A DNA stretch of 31,556 nt, taken from positions 1-31,556 of the forward strand of contig NZ_CAMLSE010000058.1 of the NCBI RefSeq assembly GCF_946482605.1, given 5' to 3'. Of this stretch, positions 15,444 to 25,081 are shown piece after piece. The translations under genes and the position numbers were made by a program. Every line of letters begins with the position of its first letter. The stretch's first letter is position 1. The notes beneath the pieces are model-generated. The model ran no database searches. It was given only the letters and a program-made list of their open reading frames with translations, and was not told the origin of the DNA. The stretch is from an uncultured Dyadobacter sp. GTDB taxonomy: Bacteria > Bacteroidota > Bacteroidia > Cytophagales > Spirosomataceae.

Positions 15444-17771
15444 TCAGAGCGCGTTCAATTCGATGACTTCCTCCACACCGGTATCGAAGAACAGCCGGTC
15501 GCCATTTAGCTGCCCGGATTGCCTGCCGTTGCGTTTGAGCTGGACGATTTTACCCGGCCAGGGATTGATCAGCTGACAGGGTCTTCCCTTTTCGCTGTAA
15601 AGTTTAACGGATGTGACCCGCCCGTCTTTCAATTCGCTGCTCACCAGAAAAGCGCCATATGCACGCAATTGCCGAAAGGAGGCATTCCGGTTGCGATTCC
15701 AATTTGGAAAAACACGGATTACACCTTCGTAGCTCTGCATCAGCATTTCATGGATGGTCAGCGGAACGGCCGACAAGGTTTCCACACCGCCCCCTGCCTG
15801 GGTGATCAACAAATTCGGAAAGGAAGACGCAACGACTCTTGCTTTGAGATAACCAAGCAGCGAATCCGCATCATATCCAACCCTTGCGGCCCCGGGGAAA
15901 ACGGTTTCGATGCCGTTACCCAGTGTGTTACCCCATTCCTCGGGCTGTTTGGACCTGGTTTGCCAACGCCGGATATCGTTCAGCAGAATCTGATTGAAAG
16001 CCGGATCGGTGACCGGACCGGTCACTGCGCCCGGGAGGAGGAGCCCGTGTATTGAAACGCGCTGCAATCCATTGGGCTGCTCCTGCTGCTCCACGGGGCT
16101 TTGCTCTGTATTTTTGAGGGCGATATGGCCGTCCGGGTTCGGTCCGGTGGGAAAGTCGCTGATATGGTTCACGATATGCGCCCACTTGTTTCGTCGTGAA
16201 GTGTCCGTTTGCAGATAGCCGCTCATATCGTACAAACCTTTAAAAAGCATTTTCACCAGGCCGAGAGAAAGGTTGGAGTTGAAATCGCCCAGCTTGTCCC
16301 GCCATTGTCCCTTGTTTCGCAGATTGGGCATCACCTCATTGAAATGGTCCATTACGATCACATAGCGGCCGTTTTCAAAGCGCAGGTAATCCTCCCAGAA
16401 ATCCGCACACCCGATGAGAAACGGGTAGACCTTCCGTGCATACTGCTCGTCGTAGGTGCTGTAAAACCGCATAAACATATTGGCGGCGCTGAAAACGGCA
16501 TTGATCTTCTGGCCCAGAAACTTGTATCCTCCGTCGATCGTATTCTCCGGTGAGCCGTAACGTTTCTGCATTTCCTCGGGCGTCAATGGCCAGCGCGTCG
16601 TGCATATGCCTTTGGGGCCGATACCGACCGGGTAATACAGGCCGCCGATATGGAGAAGCTCTTTGGCATGCTGCCTTCCTTTTTCCATATAGTCGAGCAA
16701 CGGCTGGTCGAAATTATCGGTCAGGTCGACATAATTGGATGAAAACGCTGCCCAGTATGGCGCCTGGTAATTGTAGTTCAGGTGATAATCGCCGCCCCAG
16801 GCCGTCGAATCGCGCGTGATGAACGGCCCCCAAAGTCCGGGCGCCATTTTGTTGCCGCGGCTGGCGGAAGCAAAAAGATACTGGGAGGCATAGTAGTATT
16901 TTTCGAGCAGTGTATCCCCGATAGCGATCTGCGAACGTTCCCAACGCTGCTTCCACCAGTTAACATGAGCATCGTGCATTTGCCCGACCTTCGCCTGGTC
17001 CATGTCGCCGGCTTCCCTGATGGCCCTGTTCTTCCAGTCGGCGTCGTCCAGGTTGGTGTAAAGCATTACCACGAAGGTCTGCTTCTGGCCCGGCCGAAGA
17101 GTAAGGGTCCCGTTTTTCGCAGTGGTTCCTTCCAAAGATTTTATGGCAATCGCAACGTGTGACGGCCATTCCAGCAATGGTGTATTTTCAAAAGACCTGG
17201 TTACCCATTGAACACCGTTTGTCGTGCCCTGCTGCGTTGTTGCCGTATTTCCTTTCGCAGCCCACAATCCGAGGTCCAGCTTACAGATCTGGTTTGCCGT
17301 AAAAGTAATCACGGCAGCATTGTGGGTTGCCGTCACCCAGGCTTCGGAAGTCACTTCCAGATCCCCCTTTTTGAACCGACTTCGGGTCACAGCACGATCG
17401 AAAAGCGTTTCAGCGTAGTAGGAAGCGCCTTTCAAAGGGGCAATAGAGATATCCAGGCCACCCGGCAGCGCAATGCCGCCACCGGGGTACACCGGATAGG
17501 CGCGCCAGAAATCATTCTTTCCAAAGTAAAAGGTCAGGTGGTCGGGCGTGCCGCCGATGGTAAGGCCTATATCACCGTTGCCGGCGAGCGGCCCGTCGGG
17601 CATTTTGGGTGTAGGAACGTTTTGAGCGGGAGCCGTAAAAACGGCCTTGTATCGCCCCGGCCCGGTGGCGGCTTCGGGCGAAAACTGTCCGAAAGCCATG
17701 ACCGGTACCAGGAGCGACAATAAAACTTGCAATGATTTCACGCAGAAAAAATGTTTAAATGACTTGTTCAA
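15444..17771 (-). CDS. Exported GH95-like (alpha/alpha)6-barrel glycoside hydrolase
   Basis: About 775 aa from TTG 17771; a GTG at 17741 is an equally plausible start because VKSLQVLLSLLVPVMAFGQ makes a compact signal peptide. No ATG start precedes this. The N-terminal beta domain has PTPKMPDGPLAGNGDIG and LTFYFGKNDFWRA, typical of GH95-type and related six-hairpin glycosidases. The barrel region has WGGDYHLNYNYQAPYW around residues 322-337 and FLIGCADFWEDYL further on, followed by a small C-terminal beta-domain. GH95 enzymes are alpha-fucosidases or alpha-galactosidases; the exact family and substrate are not certain. It is the third gene after susC and susD, 12 bp from the susD stop if TTG is used, so it is the enzyme of this locus. 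Confidence 0.75.
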   Translation of the reverse strand: MNKSFKHFFCVKSLQVLLSLLVPVMAFGQFSPEAATGPGRYKAVFTAPAQNVPTPKMPDGPLAGNGDIGLTIGGTPDHLTFYFGKNDFWRAYPVYPGGGIALPGGLDISIAPLKGASYYAETLFDRAVTRSRFKKGDLEVTSEAWVTATHNAAVITFTANQICKLDLGLWAAKGNTATTQQGTTNGVQWVTRSFENTPLLEWPSHVAIAIKSLEGTTAKNGTLTLRPGQKQTFVVMLYTNLDDADWKNRAIREAGDMDQAKVGQMHDAHVNWWKQRWERSQIAIGDTLLEKYYYASQYLFASASRGNKMAPGLWGPFITRDSTAWGGDYHLNYNYQAPYWAAFSSNYVDLTDNFDQPLLDYMEKGRQHAKELLHIGGLYYPVGIGPKGICTTRWPLTPEEMQKRYGSPENTIDGGYKFLGQKINAVFSAANMFMRFYSTYDEQYARKVYPFLIGCADFWEDYLRFENGRYVIVMDHFNEVMPNLRNKGQWRDKLGDFNSNLSLGLVKMLFKGLYDMSGYLQTDTSRRNKWAHIVNHISDFPTGPNPDGHIALKNTEQSPVEQQEQPNGLQRVSIHGLLLPGAVTGPVTDPAFNQILLNDIRRWQTRSKQPEEWGNTLGNGIETVFPGAARVGYDADSLLGYLKARVVASSFPNLLITQAGGGVETLSAVPLTIHEMLMQSYEGVIRVFPNWNRNRNASFRQLRAYGAFLVSSELKDGRVTSVKLYSEKGRPCQLINPWPGKIVQLKRNGRQSGQLNGDRLFFDTGVEEVIELNAL

Positions 17772-17783
17772 AGGTTCATCAGT

Positions 17784-19493
17784 CTACCAGCCGGGATTTT
17801 GGGGGTAGGGGTCACCCGTCACCACGGCGTCGATCTGGTTCTGCGGAACGGGTCGCAGCAGGTGTTTGGGAGACTGAATGTTGGGGGCACTTTCCAGATT
17901 ATGTTTTTTTACACGTTCAACCAGCTTTCCGGTCCGTACCAGGTCCCACCAGCGCATGTTCTCCCCGCAGAGCTCCCTGGCGCGCTCGTCGAGGACAAAA
18001 TCCAATGTCAGGTCAGCAGCTTTCGCTTTCATCGCTTCTGCATTGCCGGTCGGGTACGCGGCACGTTGCCTGACGGCATTCAGGAGTGGCAATGCCGCCG
18101 CAGCCTGGCCATCCATCAGCAGCGCCTCTGCCGCGATCAGGTAAGTTTCCGCCAGGCGGTAAACGATCACCGGTCTGATCGAAGGATAGTTCAGGTCAGC
18201 GCGTTTGGTATCGAAATACTTGAACATGGCCGGCGAGAGCCTGATGTTGTAATTTCTTGGAGGAATAAGCAGGTAAGGAGCCGCCGCGATCGCTGCATTC
18301 GAGACGTCTTTGCCCGGCATGTAGATCGCCGTGTCACCGACACCGAATTTCAGGCCGCCCGGCTGGGCATTGGCCGGTGCACCGGCGGGAAGCGTGGCTG
18401 GCCAGCGTGAAATGGAAGGGGCATTGTTGGAGTACCACACCGTCTGGAACGTTTTGCCGTAGCGGGTATCGTTGACCCGGTCCGCAAATGCGGTATCAGT
18501 GAGCCAGCGCGTTGGTACGCACCGGATGTAAGGCCTGCCATACCTGACGTCCCGCTTCATGCCCGGCTGATTTTCATATTGAGGCACCCACATGTGGTTC
18601 AGGACATTATCGGCGCCTCCGCTGTTGTTGGGGCCATTATAGGCCAGGTTAGACGTGTGCTGTACGGTCCACAACACTTCCTTGCTTCCTTCATTTCCCT
18701 CGGCATGTACCTGGCCGAAATCCTGCAATAAGCCCAGGCCGAGCGAAGCGCTATTGGTGATTAGGTCTGTGGCCACGGTGTGGGCATTTTTGTAATCGTC
18801 CGGTTTGGCGGCGGCCGAGCCTGCGCGCGTCAGGTAAACCTTGGCCAGCAAATGCTTCGCGGCGGCGGCAGTCGCTTTGCCGGGTAGCACGCCGCCAGCG
18901 ACCGGGCTGGCAGGCAGCGTTTTGATCGCATCGTTCAGGTCGGCTACGATGAAATCATATACTTCCGACATTGGCGAACGTGACGCCGATGTGCTGGGTA
19001 ATGCCTGAAAGTTCTTATTGAGCGTTACATCTCCCCAGAACTGGACCAATATAAAGTAGAAGTTGGCCCGCAGGAATTTGGCTTCGGCCACCATTCTCTT
19101 CTTTTCGGCGTCATCGATCCCGGTTATTTTTTCAGCATTGTCCACCAGACCGTTGCACGTATTGATGAATGTGTAGCAGTTCGCCCACGTATTGGTCACC
19201 TGCCCGTTGTTGGGAAGGTAGTTGCTGTTGTATTTATTAATGTTGTTGTTGCCATCCTGACCTGTAAAGAACTCGTCGGTTCCTATCACGGTAATTGTAA
19301 ACAAATCCTGATTTCCCCAAAACATGCGCGTACCTGCATATGCCGCGTCCAGGCCCGACCTGAATCCTTGGGGCGTACTGAAAAAGGCGGGCGTGAGTAT
19401 GGATTTGGGTTCTTCAATGAGCCTATCCTCACAGGACAGCAGCAGGCCCAGTCCCAGGGCGCAAACCGTTGCTATCGATAATATTTTTTTCAT
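17784..19493 (-). CDS. susD: SusD/RagB-family outer-membrane glycan-binding lipoprotein
   Basis: A 569-aa protein with a lipoprotein signal (MKKILSIATVCALGLG then LLLSC, Cys21) and the SusD N-terminal pattern RLIEEPKSILTPAFFSTPQGF and LDAAYAGTRMF. TPR-like helices include AKFLRANFYFILVQFWGDVTL and a C-terminal VYRLAETYLIAAEALLM, followed by NAVRQRAAYP and DERARELCGENMRWWDLVRTG, all family hallmarks. SusD proteins sit over the SusC barrel on the cell surface, bind glycan and feed it to the transporter. The gene starts 34 bp after the susC stop. The glycan is unknown. Naming as susD denotes family membership, not starch use. Confidence 0.95.
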   Translation of the reverse strand: MKKILSIATVCALGLGLLLSCEDRLIEEPKSILTPAFFSTPQGFRSGLDAAYAGTRMFWGNQDLFTITVIGTDEFFTGQDGNNNINKYNSNYLPNNGQVTNTWANCYTFINTCNGLVDNAEKITGIDDAEKKRMVAEAKFLRANFYFILVQFWGDVTLNKNFQALPSTSASRSPMSEVYDFIVADLNDAIKTLPASPVAGGVLPGKATAAAAKHLLAKVYLTRAGSAAAKPDDYKNAHTVATDLITNSASLGLGLLQDFGQVHAEGNEGSKEVLWTVQHTSNLAYNGPNNSGGADNVLNHMWVPQYENQPGMKRDVRYGRPYIRCVPTRWLTDTAFADRVNDTRYGKTFQTVWYSNNAPSISRWPATLPAGAPANAQPGGLKFGVGDTAIYMPGKDVSNAAIAAAPYLLIPPRNYNIRLSPAMFKYFDTKRADLNYPSIRPVIVYRLAETYLIAAEALLMDGQAAAALPLLNAVRQRAAYPTGNAEAMKAKAADLTLDFVLDERARELCGENMRWWDLVRTGKLVERVKKHNLESAPNIQSPKHLLRPVPQNQIDAVVTGDPYPQNPGW

Positions 19494-19527
19494 TGATCGG
19501 TATTTTTAAAATATAAAATACTGTATT

Positions 19528-22500
19528 TCAAAATGTTATATTGACGCCAAAGATCATCGAGTAAGTAGCCGGTGTATCGACGTTGATCGATCCTCCTTCC
19601 GGGTCGATGCCATTGTACTTGTTGCGGTAAGGTGAAAAGAGGATGAAGGCGTCGTTGGCCGTGGCATACAGCCTGACCGATTTGCAGCCTATCCGTTTCA
19701 GAAGCCCCTGCGGTAAATTGTAACCCAGGCTAAGGCTCCTGATTTTCAGAAAGCTTGCATTGAAATAGCCCATCGTGGAATTGAATGGAGTGTTGGTTGA
19801 GGCAGAATTGGGTTTTGGGTAATAGTTCTGGCCGTTGGCAGGCGTCCAGTAATCCACAACCAGGTTGTTGTAATTACCCTGGAAAGTATTGGCAAACCCG
19901 CTGTTATGCATCCGGCTGATCAGCAGCCCACCGACTCGGGCAAAACCCACGACTGTAAAATCGAAACCTTTATAGGCAACCCGGTTCGTAAACCCGCCCT
20001 GCCATTTGGCTTGCTGCGAGCCGAGGATCACCCGGTCGTTGGCGTTGATCACCTCGTCGCCATTGGTGTTTTCGACCTTGATCGTGCCAATGACCGAACC
20101 CGTGCCTGTTACAGACAAGCCGAGTTTCCTGGCCGCGGCGGTATCGGCAGCAGTGTTCTGCCAGATACCGATCTTATTATAGTCAAATATGGTCCCGACG
20201 GGCTCGCCTACAAACCAGTTGTTGGTAATATCCCGGGTTACCTGATTGGCCAGCTGCACGATTTTTCCGCGATTCAGGAAGAAATTCAGGTCCGTGGTCC
20301 AGCTGAATTTGTCCCTGCCATTGCCGGGGATATTGATGAGGCTCAACTGGATCTCCAAACCCTGGTTCTGGGTTTTTCCCACATTGGTCAGGATGGAGTT
20401 AGGAATACCGGTCGTCGGCGGAAGATTCTGGGGCAACAGCAGGTTGTTGGTTTTCTGCTGATAGTACTCCACCGATCCGCTGATCCGGTTGTTACGTAAT
20501 CCGAAATCCACACCGACATTGAATGAACTGGTGTACTCCCATTCCAGTGACGGGTTGGGGGTATTGGTCGGATAGGCTCCTGTGACATTGGATGAGCCAT
20601 AATTGTAAACCACAGGCGTCAGTTTACCCAGGGTCGAGTAGGGGCTGATCCCCTGGTTGCCTACCGTACCATAGCTCGCCCGCAATTTGAGGAAGGTCAC
20701 GTCGGTCATGGATTTCATGAACGGCTCTTCGCTCAGGTTCCAGGCCACGGCCGCGGACGGGAACACGTGAAATTTGTTGCCCGGTGCAAGGCGGGAGGAG
20801 CCATCCGAGCGCATGGTCAGCGTGAGCAGATATTTGTCATTGAAGCCATAATTCAGACGGCCCATGTAGGATATGATCGCCCATTTCTCATAAGTTCCCG
20901 TGCCGGTGAGGTTTGCACCGAGTTGCGGATTGGTGTTTTCAAGTACATCGGCCAGAATGGTGTTGTTATTGAATTCGTTGGTCTGGTTTTGCGATTCCTG
21001 CAAACTGTACAATCCGGTAAAATTGAACTTATGACGGCCGGCGACGATCTTGTCGTAGATGATCATGTTTTCAAGCGTGTAATCGGTACGGAAGCCGGTG
21101 CTGTTGCGGGAGGTCGATAATCCTCCCAGGTTGTTGGAAGTGGCACTTGCATAAAAATTCCCGTACACGTCCGAGCGGACCTCGGCACCTGCATTGAAGC
21201 GGTATCTGAGCCCTTTGGTAAGGTTGATGTCCGCGTAGAGCGTTGTGAAGGTTCCGAGCCTGCGCCGGTTTTCGACTGCCGCGCCGTCGATGAAGTTGGC
21301 CAGCGGGTTCCAGACCTGGTTGGCGCTGCCGGGCACGAAGCCCCAGAGATTTCCGTTGGCATCATAGGGCGTCGTCAGCGGACTTGCCCGCAATACCTGA
21401 CCCATCGGGTTGGCATTCTCACCCTGGATACGGGTGAAAGTGTTGATCGAGCTCAGGCCTACCTTGATGAAGCGGGCCAGCTGCTGGTCGATGCTGAGCT
21501 TGGCGGCATAGCGGTCGAAACCCTGGCCGGGATAAATGCCTGTTTCTTTGAAATATCCGCCGGAGAATGCATACTGGGTTTTGCCTGTGCCTCCTGATAC
21601 GCTCAGCTGGTGGTTGGTCATGATGCCGGTTTTGTAAATAAGATCTTGCCAGTCGGTACTTCTGTTCATATTGATCGACTCCACTTCCTGCGGGTCGAAG
21701 GTGCCGTCGGTCATAAATTTGGGATCGTCCAAACCGGTGTAGGTACCGGGTGCCGAGCCATTGATCCTCGACCATTTTTTCAGGTCACGGAATTGCGGGC
21801 CGTTCATAATGTGGAACTTGCCCAGATTTTTGGTAAAACCCACATAACCGCTGTACCCCACCTGAAGGCCTCCTTCTTTTCCTCTTTTGGTAGTGACCAG
21901 AATAACGCCGTTGGCACCTCTTGAACCGTAAATGGCGGTAGAGGAAGCGTCCTTCAAGACCTCGACAGACACCACGTCGTCCGGGTTCAAATCATTGATA
22001 CTGCCATTGAACGGAAGCCCGTCGACAACAAACAACGGATCGTTACCCGCACCGAGCGAGCGGTTTCCCCTGATCCGGATCACGGGCGGTGAGCCAGGTT
22101 TGCTGTTTCCTCCATTTTTCTGGATGTCGATACCTGCGGCCCGCCCCTGCAATGCTTCCGACAAGTTGGTTACCGGCACATCGCGGAGCGATTGTTCGTT
22201 CACCGATGCAATGGCCCCGGTGATATCCGACTTTCTCTGGGTACCATAACCCACGACGACTACTTCTTCCAGGGCTTTTGTATCCACTTTCAATGCGACA
22301 TCGAGCTTTGTGCGGTTTCCTACCTGCATTTCCTGTGGCAGATAGCCTACAAATGAAAAGACCAGTATGGCTCTGCTGTCGGGCACCTCCAACAGGAAGT
22401 TTCCGTTTTCATCGGATGTCGTGCCGCGCTGGGTGTCTTTCAGCAACACGCTTACACCGGGCAGGCCATCGCCCCGCTCATCGGTAACCCTCCCCTGTAC

Positions 22501-23058
22501 ACGGATGTCGGGCAACCGGTAGGCGCCGATTCTGGTACCGGGGCTGGTCGCGGCAGTTTTATCCGTAAAGCCGACCATCGATTCGGGTACCTGCTCTTTG
22601 CGCAGCATCGGCATCAACGTTTGCCCGGGCCGGGGAATGTCCTTTTTCCGGATCACGATCATTCTGTCGATGATCGAATATTGTAGCGATTCATCCCGAA
22701 GCAAAAGATCCAGTGCCTGCGTGACGGACACGTTACGGACGGATATGTTTACCTTTTTCGAAGCGTTCACAATGTCGTTTTCGTACCAGAAGAGGTAGCC
22801 TGTTTGGCTTTTGATTTCTTTAAATATTTTTTCCAGCGAGACGTTCTTCTTCGAGAGCGTGACGGTTTGTGCGTTTCCTTCCGCGAAAACGTGCAGGCAC
22901 GCGCAGGCGATCAGGAAGGCTGTGATTTTAATCCGCATGACGATTCGTTTTTGGATGACCGGGGCCAGCCGGATCAGCGTCGAGAACTTCGCGGGACCGC
23001 GCCCGGAAAGCCGACCTGTTTTTTGGGCAACAGAAATGCCGTAAGTACAAAAATTCAT
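19528..23058 (-). CDS. susC: SusC/RagA TonB-dependent transporter with N-terminal STN signalling domain
   Basis: A 1176-aa outer-membrane transporter. Residues about 41-64 are the signal sequence after a long cytoplasmic-looking N-terminal extension, a common form in Cytophagales. An STN domain follows at about 66-137 (NVSLEKIFKEI, YSIIDRMIVIRKK), then a carboxypeptidase-regulatory-like beta domain at about 186-260 (GRVTDERGDGLPGVSVLLKD), a TonB box near EEVVVVGYGTQ at 264-273, a plug with GRAAGIDIQKNGG and FVVDGLPFNGS, and a beta-barrel ending in IFGVNITF, whose terminal Phe is expected. The STN domain links it to the FecR/ECF sigma pair upstream by cell-surface signalling. ATG 23058 is used; ATG 22935 (RIKITAF) is a shorter alternative. 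Confidence 0.95.
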   Translation of the reverse strand: MNFCTYGISVAQKTGRLSGRGPAKFSTLIRLAPVIQKRIVMRIKITAFLIACACLHVFAEGNAQTVTLSKKNVSLEKIFKEIKSQTGYLFWYENDIVNASKKVNISVRNVSVTQALDLLLRDESLQYSIIDRMIVIRKKDIPRPGQTLMPMLRKEQVPESMVGFTDKTAATSPGTRIGAYRLPDIRVQGRVTDERGDGLPGVSVLLKDTQRGTTSDENGNFLLEVPDSRAILVFSFVGYLPQEMQVGNRTKLDVALKVDTKALEEVVVVGYGTQRKSDITGAIASVNEQSLRDVPVTNLSEALQGRAAGIDIQKNGGNSKPGSPPVIRIRGNRSLGAGNDPLFVVDGLPFNGSINDLNPDDVVSVEVLKDASSTAIYGSRGANGVILVTTKRGKEGGLQVGYSGYVGFTKNLGKFHIMNGPQFRDLKKWSRINGSAPGTYTGLDDPKFMTDGTFDPQEVESINMNRSTDWQDLIYKTGIMTNHQLSVSGGTGKTQYAFSGGYFKETGIYPGQGFDRYAAKLSIDQQLARFIKVGLSSINTFTRIQGENANPMGQVLRASPLTTPYDANGNLWGFVPGSANQVWNPLANFIDGAAVENRRRLGTFTTLYADINLTKGLRYRFNAGAEVRSDVYGNFYASATSNNLGGLSTSRNSTGFRTDYTLENMIIYDKIVAGRHKFNFTGLYSLQESQNQTNEFNNNTILADVLENTNPQLGANLTGTGTYEKWAIISYMGRLNYGFNDKYLLTLTMRSDGSSRLAPGNKFHVFPSAAVAWNLSEEPFMKSMTDVTFLKLRASYGTVGNQGISPYSTLGKLTPVVYNYGSSNVTGAYPTNTPNPSLEWEYTSSFNVGVDFGLRNNRISGSVEYYQQKTNNLLLPQNLPPTTGIPNSILTNVGKTQNQGLEIQLSLINIPGNGRDKFSWTTDLNFFLNRGKIVQLANQVTRDITNNWFVGEPVGTIFDYNKIGIWQNTAADTAAARKLGLSVTGTGSVIGTIKVENTNGDEVINANDRVILGSQQAKWQGGFTNRVAYKGFDFTVVGFARVGGLLISRMHNSGFANTFQGNYNNLVVDYWTPANGQNYYPKPNSASTNTPFNSTMGYFNASFLKIRSLSLGYNLPQGLLKRIGCKSVRLYATANDAFILFSPYRNKYNGIDPEGGSINVDTPATYSMIFGVNITF

Positions 23059-23110
23059 ACTTTTGCTTCGTTTGGGTTAAATGGAAAAATAATCTGTGGA
23101 AAGATTCTTT

Positions 23111-23191
23111 GCCGTCTTACGGCTACTCGTTTGGCCCCGACTGCCATCTTACAGGATGGTAATCACCGGAAGTGTTCGTAGCACTTCCGGT
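23111..23191 (-). promoter_or_regulatory. Three-hairpin leader between fecR and susC
   Basis: The 142-bp gap contains three inverted repeats in succession: ACCGGAAGTG/CACTTCCGGT (23165-23174 and 23182-23191, 10 bp perfect, 7-base loop), CCATC/GATGG (23144-23148 and 23155-23159) and GCCGT/ACGGC (23111-23115 and 23119-23123). The first lies 10 bp after the fecR stop and could act as a terminator, but its T-run is on the plus strand. Together they suggest a structured susC leader RNA. No TAnnTTTG element is seen here, so the promoter may be read by the ECF sigma. Confidence 0.45.
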
Positions 23192-23200
23192 TTTATTTGT

Positions 23201-24370
23201 TCAGGGCTTTACAATAATGACGTTGTTCCTGATTTCAAAGTGAATATTATTCAGTTCCAGTACTTTCAGCACGCCTGAAAGATTCGACTTCCGGGAAATG
23301 CCGCCCGTAAACAGGCGCCGCGGAATTTCGCCCTGATACTCGACGCGTACGTCGTACCATCTCCCAAGCTGCCGCATAATGGCTTCGATGTCTGCATTCT
23401 CAAAGGAAATGATGCCGTTTTTCCAGGAAATGGACTCCTCGGCGTCGATATCGTTCCGGACCACAAAGCCTTTATCGCCCTCGTACGCGCATTGCTGTCC
23501 CGGCCTCAGCAAGCTGCTTTTATGCGTACCGGCCTTCGTTACGCGCACACTTCCTTCCAGCAAAGTTGTTTTAATCGCCTTTTCTTCAGCGTAAGCCATG
23601 ATATTGAAATGCGTCCCGAGCACTTCCACCGTTTCGCGGTCGTTGACGTTGATCCGGAATGGTACCGGCTTGCCTTTTCCGCGGGATTTGGCCACTTCGA
23701 AATAGCCCTCGCCGGAAAGCCTGACGAGCCTGAGGTTATGATCAAATGAAGTGGGATACCGTAGCGACGACGATGCATTGAGCCAGACTTTGCTGCCGTC
23801 GGGCAACACTACCCTGAACTGCCCTCCTTTGGGGGTGGAAATGGTGTTGTAGCTCAATTGGCCGCTTTGGGCATCCTTATTGACCTCGTAGATCAGCTCG
23901 CCGTCTTTTTTACGTATACTAAAATGCGCATCCTGCCTCAACGCGCCGTCCGCCAGTTCGTCCAGTTTGAGTACGGAACCGTCTCCGAGGGTAAGCGTGG
24001 CCTTGTCGCCGCCAGGTGCGACGTCATGCAGGACAGGCTTCACGGGCAGCGACGCCATTTTCCTGTCTTCCATAAAAAAATAAGTTCCCGCTCCCAGTAG
24101 AAGCAGTGCGAGGGCAGCAGCAACCGACGGTCTGAATAGCCAGTACGTTTTCCGGCTTTCCGTGCGGATCATGCGGTTCTGTATTCCAGCCAGAAGGCGA
24201 TCGCGGTGTTCCTGCTCGCTTAATGCATGAGATTCCGGTACGTGCACTTCTTCATCCTGGTTCCGATTGTACCAGTCGGCAAACGCTTGCTTTTCCTCGG
24301 GAGTGATCGTGCCGGTGAGCCATTTTCCGGCCAATTGCAGATAGCGTACGTCAGGTGGTTTCAGGGACAT
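23201..24370 (-). CDS. FecR-family anti-sigma factor
   Basis: From ATG 24370 the protein has 389 aa; an in-frame TTG at 24412 would add 14 residues. A cytoplasmic N-terminal region (YLQLAGKWLTGTITPEEKQAF), which binds sigma, is followed by one membrane helix (AAALALLLLGAGTYFFM, about residue 85-101), a periplasmic FecR domain with STPKGGQFRVVLPDGSKVWLN and SLRYP, and a C-terminal DUF4974-type domain (ISFENADIEAIMRQLGRWY, KVLELNNIHFEI) expected to meet the STN domain of SusC. By family, it holds the ECF sigma inactive until the transporter signals that glycan is present. It sits between the sigma gene, 108 bp upstream, and susC, 142 bp downstream. Confidence 0.92.
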   Translation of the reverse strand: MSLKPPDVRYLQLAGKWLTGTITPEEKQAFADWYNRNQDEEVHVPESHALSEQEHRDRLLAGIQNRMIRTESRKTYWLFRPSVAAALALLLLGAGTYFFMEDRKMASLPVKPVLHDVAPGGDKATLTLGDGSVLKLDELADGALRQDAHFSIRKKDGELIYEVNKDAQSGQLSYNTISTPKGGQFRVVLPDGSKVWLNASSSLRYPTSFDHNLRLVRLSGEGYFEVAKSRGKGKPVPFRINVNDRETVEVLGTHFNIMAYAEEKAIKTTLLEGSVRVTKAGTHKSSLLRPGQQCAYEGDKGFVVRNDIDAEESISWKNGIISFENADIEAIMRQLGRWYDVRVEYQGEIPRRLFTGGISRKSNLSGVLKVLELNNIHFEIRNNVIIVKP

Positions 24371-24478
24371 CGGGTCAAAGGCTTTTTCTATATGTTCCTT
24401 TTGACGGACCAATCCCTTAGTCGTTCGATTGAAAAATGTATTATTTTTTTAAAAAATTATACTTCAATTACAAATGGA

Positions 24479-25045
24479 TCATAAGAGCAAGGAGAGGAGC
24501 AGTTGATTCAGGCCTGTGCGGAGGGTTTTGAGTGCTTTGCCGAGGTGGGCTTCCACCGTTTTTTCGGAAATACCGAGCTCTTGAGCGATCTGTTTCTGAG
24601 AGTAACCCGATTCCCTGCTGAGTTGGTACACCAATCTGCATTTCTCGGGCAGGCCGGCCACCAGCTCGCTGAGTCGCTGCTGCAATTCTTCAAATTCAAG
24701 CCATTCTTGGGTTGAATCGTCGATCAGATCGTAGTGAAAGGTGCGGTCGTCGCCAAATCTGCTTTTTAGATTTTGTTTAGCCAGTGATTTGATGACCCGG
24801 TATTTGACTGAAACAGCGAGGTAATTGTTCAGTGATGAGGTCAGTTGCAGTTCTGCCTTCCGGTTCCAAAGCGAGACAAAAATGTCCTGCACGATTTCTT
24901 CGGCCTCGTCCAGATCACCGGTTTTGTTAGCTGCGATGACAAGCAATCGTTTCCAGTAACGGTTGTAGATCTCCGTAAACCCGCTTTCCTGCCCCGATCT
25001 CATCAGACCGAGCAGTTCGTGATCTGTGTATTGAGCTAGAGACAT
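24479..25045 (-). CDS. ECF-family RNA polymerase sigma factor
   Basis: A 188-aa protein with the two-domain ECF layout. Region 2 is FTEIYNRYWKRLLVIAAN and DEAEEIVQDIFVSLW (about residues 23-65) and region 4 is YSQKQIAQELGISEKTVEAHLGKALKTLR (about 147-175), a helix-turn-helix. Length and the closing LLLSLL hydrophobic tail fit Bacteroidota ECF sigmas paired with FecR. It begins the signalling unit sigma-fecR-susC-susD-GH95. Its predicted job is to transcribe the susC operon after release by FecR. A TAnnTTTG element 37 bases upstream suggests that the sigma gene itself is read by the housekeeping sigma. Confidence 0.95.
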   Translation of the reverse strand: MSLAQYTDHELLGLMRSGQESGFTEIYNRYWKRLLVIAANKTGDLDEAEEIVQDIFVSLWNRKAELQLTSSLNNYLAVSVKYRVIKSLAKQNLKSRFGDDRTFHYDLIDDSTQEWLEFEELQQRLSELVAGLPEKCRLVYQLSRESGYSQKQIAQELGISEKTVEAHLGKALKTLRTGLNQLLLSLLL

Positions 25046-25081
25046 ATCATCGGGCGGGCAGGAATATCATTTTAACTATAA

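Noticed and set aside
15519..16055. Plus-strand frames inside the GH95-like gene
   Set aside because: Antisense shadows of a long glycosidase frame with a consistent domain pattern.
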